A stretch of 5,589 nt of DNA from SVTX01 sp045542075 (GTDB taxonomy: Bacteria; Bacillota; Clostridia; Oscillospirales; CAG-272), in assembly GCA_045542075.1 (NCBI GenBank), contig JAZQKI010000019.1, forward strand, positions 1 through 5,589. The letters are read 5' to 3'. This document shows positions 1 through 5,395 of this stretch, piece by piece. Position numbers and translations under genes: made by a program. The notes beneath the pieces are model-generated. The model saw only the letters and a list, made by a program, of their open reading frames with translations. It was not told the origin of the DNA and ran no database searches. Positions within the stretch are counted from its first letter, which is position 1. Each line of letters starts with the position of its first letter.

Positions 1-10
1 GGAGCCACTA

Positions 11-36
11 AAACCACCCAATAGGGTGGTTTTTTT
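11..36 (+). terminator. Terminator-like hairpin at the left edge
   Basis: AAACCACCC (11-19), loop AATA, GGGTGGTTT (24-32), with a run of seven T (30-36). The 9-bp perfect stem and T run fit an intrinsic terminator for a plus-strand gene lying left of the window. The pairing continues imperfectly outward (GGAGCCAC at 1-8 against GTGCTTCC at 37-44), and the upstream A-rich arm could serve the opposite strand as well. Its right arm is also the first block of the repeat described at 24-118, so it may be part of a mobile or dispersed palindromic element rather than a private terminator. Confidence 0.6.
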
Positions 37-118
37 GTGCTTCCCCCTGCTGGGCTCTTCACCAACGACAATCCACATAACTTGCCTTGCAAGTTATGTA
101 AAGTCGCATGGTTCGAGC
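24..118 (+). repeat. Structured repeat, copy 1
   Basis: First of two diverged copies. It opens with GGGTGG, a T run, GTG and a C-rich block ending GGGCT (24-55), then ACCAACGAC (61-69). An 11-bp perfect hairpin follows: ACATAACTTGC (75-85), loop CTT, GCAAGTTATGT (89-99). CGAC (66-69) can close on GTCG (103-106), and ACC (61-63) on GGT (110-112). The copy ends in GTCGCATGGTTCGAGC (103-118). The GGTTCGAG string recalls a tRNA T-loop, but no tRNA cloverleaf can be built around it. A further hairpin lies between the copies (AGTTTTG 145-151 with CAAAACT 157-163). Which strand is the functional one is unknown. Confidence 0.6.
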
Positions 119-170
119 CATACGTTCGCTTTGCTCACTAACCGAGTTTTGAAAAGCAAAACTTCGCACA

Positions 171-297
171 GGGTGGTTTTTTTTGTGGCTCCCCCCGCCG
201 GGCTTATCACCAGCGCATCATAACCAAGGGCTTGCCCCTTGGTGAAATGTCGCTGGTTCATTACTGTATTTGCCAAGTGTGGTCGCCTGGTTCGAGC
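171..297 (+). repeat. Structured repeat, copy 2
   Basis: Second copy, offset by 147 bases. The opening block (171-215) matches 24-67 at roughly four bases in five by eye. The stems are different sequences that still pair: outer ACCAGCG (209-215) with CGCTGGT (251-257), extended by CAT/ATG across one bulge, and inner ACCAAGGG (223-230), loop CTTGC, CCCTTGGT (236-243). The closing string GTCGCCTGGTTCGAGC (282-297) differs from copy 1 by a single base. A related GTCGCTGGTTCA sits at 249-260. Keeping the fold while changing the bases argues that an RNA or DNA hairpin matters here. Confidence 0.6.
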
Positions 298-298
298 G

Positions 299-325
299 GC
301 AGGCTTAATGCCTACCTGCTTTTTT
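299..325 (+). terminator. Terminator-like hairpin closing the repeat region
   Basis: GCAGG (299-303) pairs with CCTGC (315-319), followed directly by six T (320-325). The stem is short, and an alternative AGGC/GCCT inner pairing (301-304 with 310-313) competes with it. It could end a plus-strand transcript that includes the repeat copies. It also marks the boundary before the promoter region of the first regulator. Confidence 0.45.
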
Positions 326-345
326 GTATCTTCTATATTATGCAA

Positions 346-357
346 TATCCCGGGATA
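346..357. promoter_or_regulatory. 12-bp perfect palindrome upstream of first regulator
   Basis: TATCCCGGGATA is a perfect palindrome 40 bp before the -35 box of the first XRE regulator. A dyad in this place could be an operator for that protein or for another factor. No second copy was seen in the window, so the role is a guess. Confidence 0.25.
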
Positions 358-397
358 GTTTTCTCCCTTTAGTTTACCCCACAATAAAAATGCGTTA

Positions 398-426
398 TTG
401 ATTTTTAATGCTATGTACTGTATAAT
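398..426 (+). promoter_or_regulatory. Sigma-A promoter of first XRE regulator
   Basis: TTGATT (398-403), a 17-bp spacer, and TATAAT (421-426). Transcription should begin near 433, giving a leader of about 36 nt that carries GGGAGG (458-463) five bases before the ATG at 469. Confidence 0.75.
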
Positions 427-468
427 TAGATTGTAAGGACGTCCAATAAATTTATTTGGGAGGACAAT

Positions 469-1512
469 ATGGAAATAAGCAATAAAATCAAGCAATTAAG
501 ATACAAGTCGGGACTGACGCAGGAGCAGCTTGCGACACGCCTTGGCGTCAGCGCGCAGTCGGTGTCAAAGTGGGAAAATGCGGTCGCTATGCCCGATATC
601 ACACTCCTGCCGCTTATCGCGGAGGTGTTCGGAGTCAGCATTGACGAGCTTTTTGATCTGACGGTGGATCAAAAGCTGCGCCGAATTGAAAATCGCATTG
701 ACGTTGAGGAGGAGTTTTCTCCAGAGCTGTTCAAGGAATACGAAGATTTTTTGATGAGCCAGCTTGATGATAACAACGACAAGGTACGCATTATGGAGCT
801 GCTTGCCAACCTGTACCATCATCGTATGGAGTCTGATGCGCGTAGAGTCAGCAAATATGCCCACGAGGCGATCTTAACAAAACCCGAGCATAAAAACTGC
901 CAGTGGCTCTTGCAGATGGCTGAGGGGCATTGTGTTTGGGATTGGAACATGGCAAATCATTCCGTGGCGATCGATTTCTATAAAAAGGTAATTGAGAGCG
1001 ACAAGGGCGAGCCGAAAACGCCAATGCCGTACTATTACGTCATTGATAATTTGCTTGCAGACCACAGAGCCAAGGAGGCGGAGGAATATCTTAATATATA
1101 TCAGACTCTCCCCGCGCACAAGCCCGCGATGATTCCCGTGTACCGAGCGCATATTGCTTTGGCAGAATACGACGCGGAAAGAGCGGACTCAATTATTGAG
1201 AACGCAATGGCAGATTTTGCGGATAACGAGACGTTTTTGTTTGAGGCGGCGCAGTATTACGCATGCAGATGCGAGTATGAAAAGGCAATAAAAACCTATG
1301 AGCTGTCTTGGGAGAAGGACGCAAGGCCACGACATACCGATGCATTGCACGGAATAGCTATTATTTATGAGATCCTCGGAGATTATGAAAAGGCAGCAGA
1401 GACGCAGAAAAGACTTCTTGAATGTCTGAAGACAGAATGGGGATACTCAAACGATGACAAAGCCGTGCTGGATACCGAGCGGGAAATAGCGAGACTGCAA
1501 CGCAAGGGTTGA
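469..1512 (+). CDS. XRE-family HTH regulator with TPR-type C-terminal domain
   Basis: A cytoplasmic DNA-binding regulator of 347 residues. Residues about 4-62 form an XRE/Cro-type helix-turn-helix: TQEQLA helix, turn at LGVS, recognition helix SAQSVSKWE, then the usual FGVSIDELF end. The remaining ~280 residues are helical. The clearest tetratricopeptide-like units lie at about 255-288 (YEKAIKTYELS) and 290-323 (YEKAAETQKRL). Proteins of this build often use the TPR part to sense a peptide or partner protein, but nothing here identifies the ligand. The start is fixed by GGGAGG at 458-463 and by a promoter at 398-426. No terminator is obvious after the stop, yet the next gene has its own promoter. 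It may be a paralogue of the next regulator: the HTH domains are alike, the C-terminal halves are not. Target genes are unknown. Confidence 0.85.
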   Translation: MEISNKIKQLRYKSGLTQEQLATRLGVSAQSVSKWENAVAMPDITLLPLIAEVFGVSIDELFDLTVDQKLRRIENRIDVEEEFSPELFKEYEDFLMSQLDDNNDKVRIMELLANLYHHRMESDARRVSKYAHEAILTKPEHKNCQWLLQMAEGHCVWDWNMANHSVAIDFYKKVIESDKGEPKTPMPYYYVIDNLLADHRAKEAEEYLNIYQTLPAHKPAMIPVYRAHIALAEYDAERADSIIENAMADFADNETFLFEAAQYYACRCEYEKAIKTYELSWEKDARPRHTDALHGIAIIYEILGDYEKAAETQKRLLECLKTEWGYSNDDKAVLDTEREIARLQRKG

Positions 1513-1532
1513 TATCCGGTGCAGGACTTAAT

Positions 1533-1544
1533 AATTCACGAATT
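1533..1544. promoter_or_regulatory. Small dyad between the two regulators
   Basis: AATTC, two bases, GAATT lies 29 bp before the -35 box of the second regulator. It is a possible operator half-site pair, but a 5-bp AT-rich dyad is expected fairly often by chance. Confidence 0.15.
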
Positions 1545-1572
1545 TTAATACTTACTCTCAACAAACGTGATA

Positions 1573-1601
1573 TTGCAAAACAAAAAATCGGGTGATATAA
1601 T
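1573..1601 (+). promoter_or_regulatory. Promoter of the second XRE regulator operon
   Basis: TTGCAA (1573-1578), a 17-bp spacer, and TATAAT (1596-1601) with an extended TGA just before it (1593-1595). A second overlapping TATAAT occurs at 1601-1606. The predicted leader is about 40 nt and holds GAGGAAGG (1635-1642), six bases before the ATG. Confidence 0.75.
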
Positions 1602-1648
1602 ATAATCAGAAGATGCGCAGCTTCAAATTATTTTGAGGAAGGTATTTT

Positions 1649-2782
1649 ATGAACCTGAATTTTGCAGAAAATTTCAAACGATTAAGAAAAGACAGGGGCG
1701 TGACACAGGAAAAGCTCGCGGAGTCGCTTGACGTGTCGGCACAGTCCGTATCGAGGTGGGAGCTTGGCATTTGCTATCCCGACGTAGAGCTTTTGCCGTC
1801 CATAGCTAACTATTTTGGGGTGACTGTAGACAGTCTTTTGTCCAATGACACCTGCTCAAAGACGCGCGACAGGGAGATATTCAATCAAAAAATAGATATG
1901 CTTTCTGACGATAACTCCGAGCGTATAGATTTTGTAAGGGAATATTGCCGCAAATACCCCGAGGATGACTATTATTCATACAATATGGTGTGCGCCGTAA
2001 GGGATCATTTACTTTCTGCTCCAAGTGACAATGAAAGATATATGCCGCTTATGCATAAATACGTTCAGAAATTGCTTGAAACACAATATCGCAACGCCGT
2101 TATTCAGTTGATGGTGACGGTGTGTGACGACAAAGACCTTGCAAAATGGCTTAATATGTGTCCGTATCACTCGGGTTTTTCCAGGCGCGCCTGTCTTGCC
2201 TCGCGCGCCGCGGTGCAGGGAACTCCGGCAGAGACCTACGTGCAGAACGGACTTGAAATGCTTGAGACTATGGCAGATCAGCTCGAGGTGCGCTGTCCCG
2301 ACGCGATGGGCGCGCAGAGAAAAGTTAATTTTCAGAAGGACGTTTTGAAGACTATCCGCTCGTTTGGAAACGGAGCAGCTCCTGATGGATGGAAGCTGTT
2401 TTATGCTTACAAGCAGCTTGTACTTTCCGCGTGTTTATTTGGCTGCGGTGAGATGGACGAGGGCTGGGCAAATTTTGACGAGGCAATAGAAACTTGCAAG
2501 TACGTTTATTCCTTGGATAGTGAATGGCTTGATCTTGGCAGCGAGCTGTTCTCGGGGGTAAAGGTCAGCCCGGATTGGAATTACGCAATAGACGAGCAAG
2601 GGAACAGGCACAAGCTGTTTGGCGTTGTGAGACTGTCTTTCTATAATCCCGTATATATACGCGATCTGCTGACAAATCCCCGATGGGCGTGGTTTCACCC
2701 TGTCAGAGAGACACCTAAATTTCAAGCCGCGGCAGAGTGGGCAAAGAAAACAGAAGAAAACTACAAAAAGAAAATGGAATAA
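1649..2782 (+). CDS. XRE-family HTH regulator with long helical C-terminus
   Basis: A 377-residue regulator. The HTH domain spans residues about 6-64: TQEKLA helix, recognition helix SAQSVSRWE, and an FGVTVDSLL end. Its recognition helix differs from that of the preceding regulator only by K/R, so the two may bind related DNA sites. The long C-terminal part is mainly helical, shows no clear-cut repeat, and is fairly rich in Cys and aromatic residues (Cys at 171, 182, 262, 266, 283). The tail, residues 343-359 (NPRWAWFHPVRETPKFQ), resembles the 'P-x-L-dxxR-x-DPRF' ending common in TPR and sensor-type bacterial proteins. The start is supported by GAGGAAGG and a strong promoter. It lies five bases ahead of a DNA glycosylase gene, with which it is probably co-transcribed. 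Ligand and targets cannot be read from the sequence. Confidence 0.8.
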   Translation: MNLNFAENFKRLRKDRGVTQEKLAESLDVSAQSVSRWELGICYPDVELLPSIANYFGVTVDSLLSNDTCSKTRDREIFNQKIDMLSDDNSERIDFVREYCRKYPEDDYYSYNMVCAVRDHLLSAPSDNERYMPLMHKYVQKLLETQYRNAVIQLMVTVCDDKDLAKWLNMCPYHSGFSRRACLASRAAVQGTPAETYVQNGLEMLETMADQLEVRCPDAMGAQRKVNFQKDVLKTIRSFGNGAAPDGWKLFYAYKQLVLSACLFGCGEMDEGWANFDEAIETCKYVYSLDSEWLDLGSELFSGVKVSPDWNYAIDEQGNRHKLFGVVRLSFYNPVYIRDLLTNPRWAWFHPVRETPKFQAAAEWAKKTEENYKKKME

Positions 2783-2787
2783 AAGAT

Positions 2788-3261
2788 ATGATAAACCACC
2801 CCATACCGCCGATATATGATAAAAAATCAAAAATACTGATACTTGGCAGCTTCCCGTCGGTAAAGTCGCGTGAAGCGGAGTTTTTCTACGGCCACCCTCA
2901 AAACCGATTCTGGCGTGTTCTTGCGGCTGTTTTTGAGTCTTCTGTGCCGCAGACGGTTGACGAAAAGAAAACATTTCTTCTGGCACACGGCATAGCTCTG
3001 TGGGACGTCATTGGCTCATGCGAGGTCACGGGGAGCTCGGACAGCTCGATTAAGGACGTTATTCCGAATGACCTGGGTGAGATTTTTGAGGTTGCCGATA
3101 TAAAGCAGATATTCGTCAACGGCAGAACGGCTGAAAAATATTATAACAAATATATGAAAGAGGAGTATGGCAGGGAGGCGGTATGCCTACCCTCGACCTC
3201 GCCCGCTAATGCAGCGTGGACTACCGATAGTCTGATCGGCGCATGGAAAATTATAAGGTGA
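2788..3261 (+). CDS. Probable hypoxanthine/uracil-DNA glycosylase (UDG superfamily, family 6)
   Basis: A 157-residue protein that matches DNA-deoxyinosine (hypoxanthine-DNA) glycosylases, enzymes that excise deaminated bases from DNA to begin base-excision repair. Motif 1 is LILGSFPSVKSR (17-28), followed by YGHPQNRFW (34-42); Asn39 in this motif corresponds, from memory, to the residue reported as important for hypoxanthine removal in the archaeal founding member. LWDVI (71-75), an NG at 111-112 and the motif 2-like LPSTSPAN (134-141) are further family marks, and the length is typical. The ATG at 2788 is preferred over a GTG at 2737, which would overlap the upstream gene by 46 bases. There is no good ribosome binding site, so translation is probably coupled to the preceding regulator. 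A strong terminator follows the stop at once. A related mismatch uracil glycosylase specificity cannot be excluded. Confidence 0.85.
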   Translation: MINHPIPPIYDKKSKILILGSFPSVKSREAEFFYGHPQNRFWRVLAAVFESSVPQTVDEKKTFLLAHGIALWDVIGSCEVTGSSDSSIKDVIPNDLGEIFEVADIKQIFVNGRTAEKYYNKYMKEEYGREAVCLPSTSPANAAWTTDSLIGAWKIIR

Positions 3262-3263
3262 TA

Positions 3264-3291
3264 AAAGCCCCAAGGTTTACCTTGGGGCTTT
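3264..3291 (+). terminator. Intrinsic terminator of the regulator-glycosylase operon
   Basis: AAAGCCCCAAGG (3264-3275), loop TTTA, CCTTGGGGCTTT (3280-3291): a perfect 12-bp stem starting two bases after the glycosylase stop codon. The T tract is short (three T), so termination may be incomplete. The A-U ends make it usable on either strand. Confidence 0.85.
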
Positions 3292-3317
3292 GTGCTGTCC
3301 CTGCCAGCATTTACAGC

Positions 3318-3346
3318 TTGAAAGCCCTTGTGCTATATGGTATAAT
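3318..3346 (+). promoter_or_regulatory. Promoter of the LysM-CAP gene
   Basis: TTGAAA (3318-3323), exactly 17 bases, TATAAT (3341-3346). The start of transcription should fall near 3352-3354. An ATG at 3354 would then be practically at the 5' end of the mRNA, which argues that translation starts further on. Confidence 0.75.
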
Positions 3347-3389
3347 ATAATAGATGACGTCATTAAATTCAGAGGAGGAATGTGAAGTA

Positions 3390-4004
3390 TTGAGAAAAAG
3401 AATATTTGTATTTATATTTAGTATAGTTGCAATTATTATGCTCTTTTGCGTGAGTGTGTCGGCGTCTGAAGTGACTCACACGGTCGTCAAGGGGGATACG
3501 CTATGGAAAATAGCAGTCAGATACGAGGTGGGACTTGGCGAGATAAAGAGCGCAAACACGCAGATAAAAAATTATGATTTGATATACCCCGGGCAGGTAA
3601 TCAATATACCTACGACAGACTCGTCCGTGCTGAATTTTGAGCGTGAGGTCGTAAGACTCGTTAACGTCGAGAGAGAAAAGGCAGGACTTAAATCACTTAC
3701 ACACGATTGGGAGCTCAGCCGTGTGGCGCGAATAAAGTCTCAGGATATGAAGGACAACAGGTATTTTTCACATACGAGCCCCACGTACGGCTCGCCGTTT
3801 CAGATGATGAAAAGCTTTGGTATAAAATATCGAAGTGCAGGCGAGAACATAGCCAGAGGGCAGGCTACTCCGCAGGCGGTGGTAAACGCGTGGATGAACT
3901 CCTCAGGTCACCGCGCGAATATACTTAATCCCTCGTTTACTCATATCGGAGTAGGATACGTAGCGGACGGTAAATACTGGACGCAGATGTTTGTGGGCAG
4001 ATAA
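3390..4004 (+). CDS. Secreted LysM-CAP (SCP/YkwD-like) protein
   Basis: A 204-residue exported protein. It has a signal peptide (MRKR, hydrophobic core about 5-23, likely cleavage after VSA at 25). One LysM domain follows (about 29-74: VVKGDTLWKIA ... LIYPGQVINIP), which binds peptidoglycan sugars. A CAP domain (about 84-204) carries the conserved YFSHTSP, GENIA and W-NSSGHRANIL motifs that hold the two His and two acidic residues of the family. Proteins of this layout sit in the cell wall or spore envelope of Firmicutes; the biochemical role of bacterial CAP domains is unsettled. The chosen start is TTG at 3390, eleven bases after AGGAGG (3373-3378). The frame is open back to an ATG at 3354, but that ATG coincides with the predicted transcription start and lacks a ribosome binding site. 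It has its own promoter and is a single-gene unit. Confidence 0.85.
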   Translation: MRKRIFVFIFSIVAIIMLFCVSVSASEVTHTVVKGDTLWKIAVRYEVGLGEIKSANTQIKNYDLIYPGQVINIPTTDSSVLNFEREVVRLVNVEREKAGLKSLTHDWELSRVARIKSQDMKDNRYFSHTSPTYGSPFQMMKSFGIKYRSAGENIARGQATPQAVVNAWMNSSGHRANILNPSFTHIGVGYVADGKYWTQMFVGR

Positions 4005-4035
4005 GCCACATTGGGGTACCAAGGGCAAATTTTTG

Positions 4036-4065
4036 TTGACACGATCCCGTGGTTTATGATATAAT
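4036..4065 (+). promoter_or_regulatory. Promoter of the small membrane protein gene
   Basis: Consensus TTGACA (4036-4041), an 18-bp spacer, and TATAAT (4060-4065) preceded by an extended TGA (4057-4059). This is the closest match to sigma-A consensus in the window. The leader is about 38 nt. Confidence 0.8.
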
Positions 4066-4109
4066 TAGGTGTGTAAGGCAACAAAATACGATATCATTTG
4101 GAGGGAGCT

Positions 4110-4427
4110 ATGAAAAAGAAAACAAAAAATGTTTTAAGAGTAATCATCAGCATCATCTATATCATATGGGGATTTTACGCACCACTGTCCGCGCTCAAGG
4201 CTGTTATCGCGCTTGACGTGGGAGCTATTGCCGCCGCTACAGTAGGTGTATTTATGCTGTTTGCGGGAATTTTCGGACTTTTCGGATTCAAGAAGAAAAC
4301 AGGAAGGACCCTCGGCATAATAATTTTTGTTTGTTCTCTCGTGGCGGTCATACTTGCGCTGCCGTCGATAAACGCAAGCTCTATAATCACAGCGGTGCTT
4401 GCGTGGTTATTTATAATCTGCGGATAA
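4110..4427 (+). CDS. Small integral membrane protein, four predicted helices
   Basis: I do not recognise a named family. The protein has 105 residues and is almost wholly hydrophobic, with a basic start (MKKKTK). Membrane segments are likely at about 9-33, 37-60, 68-84 and 88-104. A basic loop (KKKTGR, 61-66) between helices 2 and 3 suggests that this loop and the N-terminus are both cytoplasmic. No catalytic or metal-binding motif is visible. The start follows GGAGGG (4100-4105) at good spacing; a TTG at 4098 lies inside that site and is rejected. It is a single-gene unit with a near-consensus promoter before it and a long terminator right after it. Similar small four-helix proteins are common and mostly uncharacterised in Clostridia. 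Confidence 0.75.
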   Translation: MKKKTKNVLRVIISIIYIIWGFYAPLSALKAVIALDVGAIAAATVGVFMLFAGIFGLFGFKKKTGRTLGIIIFVCSLVAVILALPSINASSIITAVLAWLFIICG

Positions 4428-4432
4428 AAAAC

Positions 4433-4485
4433 CCCCGACATTGCGTGTTCTCCGTTAAGGATAACACACAATGTCGGGGATTTTT
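4433..4485 (+). terminator. Long bidirectional terminator
   Basis: CCCCGACATTG (4433-4443) pairs with CAATGTCGGGG (4469-4479). After a C/A mismatch, GTGTT (4445-4449) pairs with AACAC (4463-4467), and TCC/GGA closes a GTTAA loop. Five T follow (4481-4485), and six A precede it (4426-4431), so it can work in both directions. It ends the small membrane protein gene and would also stop read-through from the minus-strand regulator. Confidence 0.9.
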
Positions 4486-4549
4486 CTTTATCAACAGCGC
4501 CTTTGCAACACACACCGCCAAGGACAAGCGATGAACAAAAAAGAAATTT

Positions 4550-4578
4550 GGTGCGGGAAAATCCGCGCCTATTTTTTT
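4550..4578. terminator. Bidirectional terminator overlapping a stop codon
   Basis: A 7-bp stem (GGTGCGG 4550-4556 with CCGCGCC 4563-4569, one G-U pair) is followed by TA and seven T (4572-4578) on the plus strand. Read on the minus strand, the stem is followed by an AAATTTC and then a six-T run. The stem includes the last base of the minus-strand regulator's TAG stop codon, so the terminator of that gene is packed against its end. The 64 bases between this and the previous terminator show nothing else. Confidence 0.7.
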
Positions 4579-4790
4579 GTGAACTCCTTGCCCGTGATCA
4601 GAAAATCTATCGAGACGTTGAAATATTTTGACAGCGCGATAAGCATCTGAATATCGGGATTGCGCCTTCCCGTTTCGTAATACGAAATTGCCTCGCGGCT
4701 GATATTTAGGTCAGTCGCCACCTTCAGCTGACTGTAGTTTTTTTGTTCTCTTATTATTTTAAGACCGACAAGCCCCATTTGATTTTGCAT
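4569..4790 (-). CDS. Small XRE-family repressor-like regulator
   Basis: A 73-residue protein consisting of little more than one XRE/Cro helix-turn-helix domain. Residues about 8-66 hold KIIREQKNYSQLKVATDLNI, the recognition helix SREAISYYE, and FNVSIDFLITGK. This size and fold match small phage- or plasmid-type repressors and single-domain regulators that bind DNA as dimers. The recognition helix differs strongly from that of the two larger XRE proteins in the window, so it should read different sites. The start is ATG at 4790, ten bases after GGAGG (CCTCC on the plus strand, 4801-4805). An in-frame TTG at 4826 lies upstream of that site and is less likely. Two GTAAC-N5-GTTAC dyads just upstream suggest autoregulation. 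It is convergent with the small membrane protein gene. Confidence 0.85.
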   Translation of the reverse strand: MQNQMGLVGLKIIREQKNYSQLKVATDLNISREAISYYETGRRNPDIQMLIALSKYFNVSIDFLITGKEFTKK

Positions 4791-4833
4791 AAAATTTAGA
4801 CCTCCCGAAAATTTACATTTCCTCAATTTAATT

Positions 4834-4848
4834 GTAACAAAATGTTAC
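4834..4848. promoter_or_regulatory. Probable operator 1 of the small XRE regulator
   Basis: GTAACAAAATGTTAC: a 6-bp perfect inverted repeat with a 3-bp spacer (core GTAAC-N5-GTTAC). It sits 44 bp before the ATG of the minus-strand regulator and overlaps its best, though weak, -10 candidate (TACAAT, 4836 down to 4831). Binding there would block transcription. Confidence 0.55.
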
Positions 4849-4857
4849 CAAAAATAT

Positions 4858-4872
4858 GTAACGGTTTGTTAC
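4858..4872. promoter_or_regulatory. Probable operator 2 of the small XRE regulator
   Basis: GTAACGGTTTGTTAC repeats the GTAAC-N5-GTTAC layout of operator 1 exactly 24 bp further out, a distance of a little over two helical turns. It falls where the -35 region of the minus-strand promoter should be. The central five bases differ, so the arms are the conserved part. A lone GTAAC half-site lies at 5049-5053. Confidence 0.55.
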
Positions 4873-5139
4873 GACAAAATGTGGCGGAAATTGCGAAAAA
4901 AATGATAAAAATGACAAAAAAAGACAATATATGCAAACTACAAAAGAGGGATCGGAGAAGATTTTATGCCTATAATAACACCAAAATGGAGCAGCTTCCC
5001 GAGTATTCAAATATGACAAAAATACCCTTTTGACGCATATATTTACAGGTAACCGTTGGGCAATTTTCACATAATTTTTTTAGTAATTTGTTATTATTGT
5101 TATATTTAACTATATTTTGAACATTTTTTCGCAAATCTA
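4873..5139. other. AT-rich intergenic stretch without a supported gene
   Basis: No reading frame here has a ribosome binding site and a convincing protein. A 63-codon frame on the plus strand (4842-5033) starts inside operator 1 and is lysine-rich by composition only. From about 5065 to 5135 the DNA is nearly all A/T, with short A and T tracts directly upstream of the promoter at 5140. This resembles an UP element that would raise promoter strength. Confidence 0.5.
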
Positions 5140-5168
5140 TTGATTTTAATATTGTATTGTGATATAAT
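5140..5168 (+). promoter_or_regulatory. Strong promoter of the structured leader RNA
   Basis: TTGATT (5140-5145), 17 bases, TATAAT (5163-5168) with an extended TGA just before it (5160-5162), below an AT-rich upstream tract. Transcription should begin near 5175, some 310 nt before the next start codon. Confidence 0.75.
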
Positions 5169-5174
5169 TTATAA

Positions 5175-5371
5175 TACACTAAAATCTATAACTGTCGCCT
5201 TGAGCAAGCAAGCATTGATTGTGACCGTTCATTGACTTTCTCTCTTTTGGGAGGGCGTGGGGATCTGATCGTACCGCGATAGCCTTGCTGTTATGTCTGA
5301 CTACGCGGTTCTATGGGAAGGCATGACGCTGATCCGGTGATCTTGTGGGACGTTTTCAAAAATATTACGTC
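5175..5371 (+). ncRNA. Candidate structured RNA or long regulatory leader
   Basis: About 200 nt with no credible coding frame, more GC-rich than the DNA before it, and lying directly downstream of a strong promoter. Pairings visible by eye are CGCC (5196-5199) with GGCG (5254-5257), enclosing a CTCTC-TTTT-GGGAG hairpin (5240-5253); GGATC (5261-5265) with GATCC (5331-5335); and, inside that, ACCGCG (5273-5278) with CGCGGT (5304-5309) interlocked with GCCTT (5282-5286) and AAGGC (5318-5322), a possible H-type pseudoknot. A weak hairpin, GACGT (5349-5353) with ACGTC (5367-5371), follows. I do not see the signature bases of the TPP, SAM, purine, cyclic-di-GMP, cobalamin or T-box classes. There is no terminator, so the RNA may continue into the next gene or be processed. 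It may be a known family, such as the raiA-type RNAs of Clostridia, that I cannot confirm unaided. Confidence 0.5.
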
Positions 5372-5395
5372 TTGTATTATAGGTGATATGATATT

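Noticed and set aside
103..304. Possible tRNA or tRNA fragment because of GGTTCGAG strings
   Set aside because: The T-loop-like string occurs twice, but the loop length does not fit a T arm, and no acceptor stem, D arm or anticodon arm can be built around it.
94..495. 133-codon minus-strand open frame across the repeat region, and a 65-codon plus-strand frame at 26-223
   Set aside because: Both read straight through the hairpins and terminator T tracts, lack ribosome binding sites, and give low-complexity or unlikely protein. They follow the repeats rather than a gene.
2435..2986. 183-codon minus-strand frame opposite the second regulator and the glycosylase
   Set aside because: It lies entirely over two well-supported plus-strand genes, and its translation shows no domain.
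469..3261. Toxin-antitoxin or phage-defence module built on the XRE genes
   Set aside because: The XRE proteins are long single-gene regulators, and no toxin-like or nuclease-like partner, integrase or phage gene is adjacent. The glycosylase is an ordinary repair enzyme family.
4842..5033. 63-codon plus-strand frame divergent from the small XRE regulator
   Set aside because: It begins inside a predicted operator, has no ribosome binding site, and its Lys/Asn/Ile richness simply reflects the AT-rich DNA.
5265..5280. T-box leader suspected from the GTACCGCG string
   Set aside because: The T-box AGGGTGG-ACCGCG context, the antiterminator and a downstream terminator are all missing, and the following gene is not an aminoacylation or amino-acid gene as far as visible.
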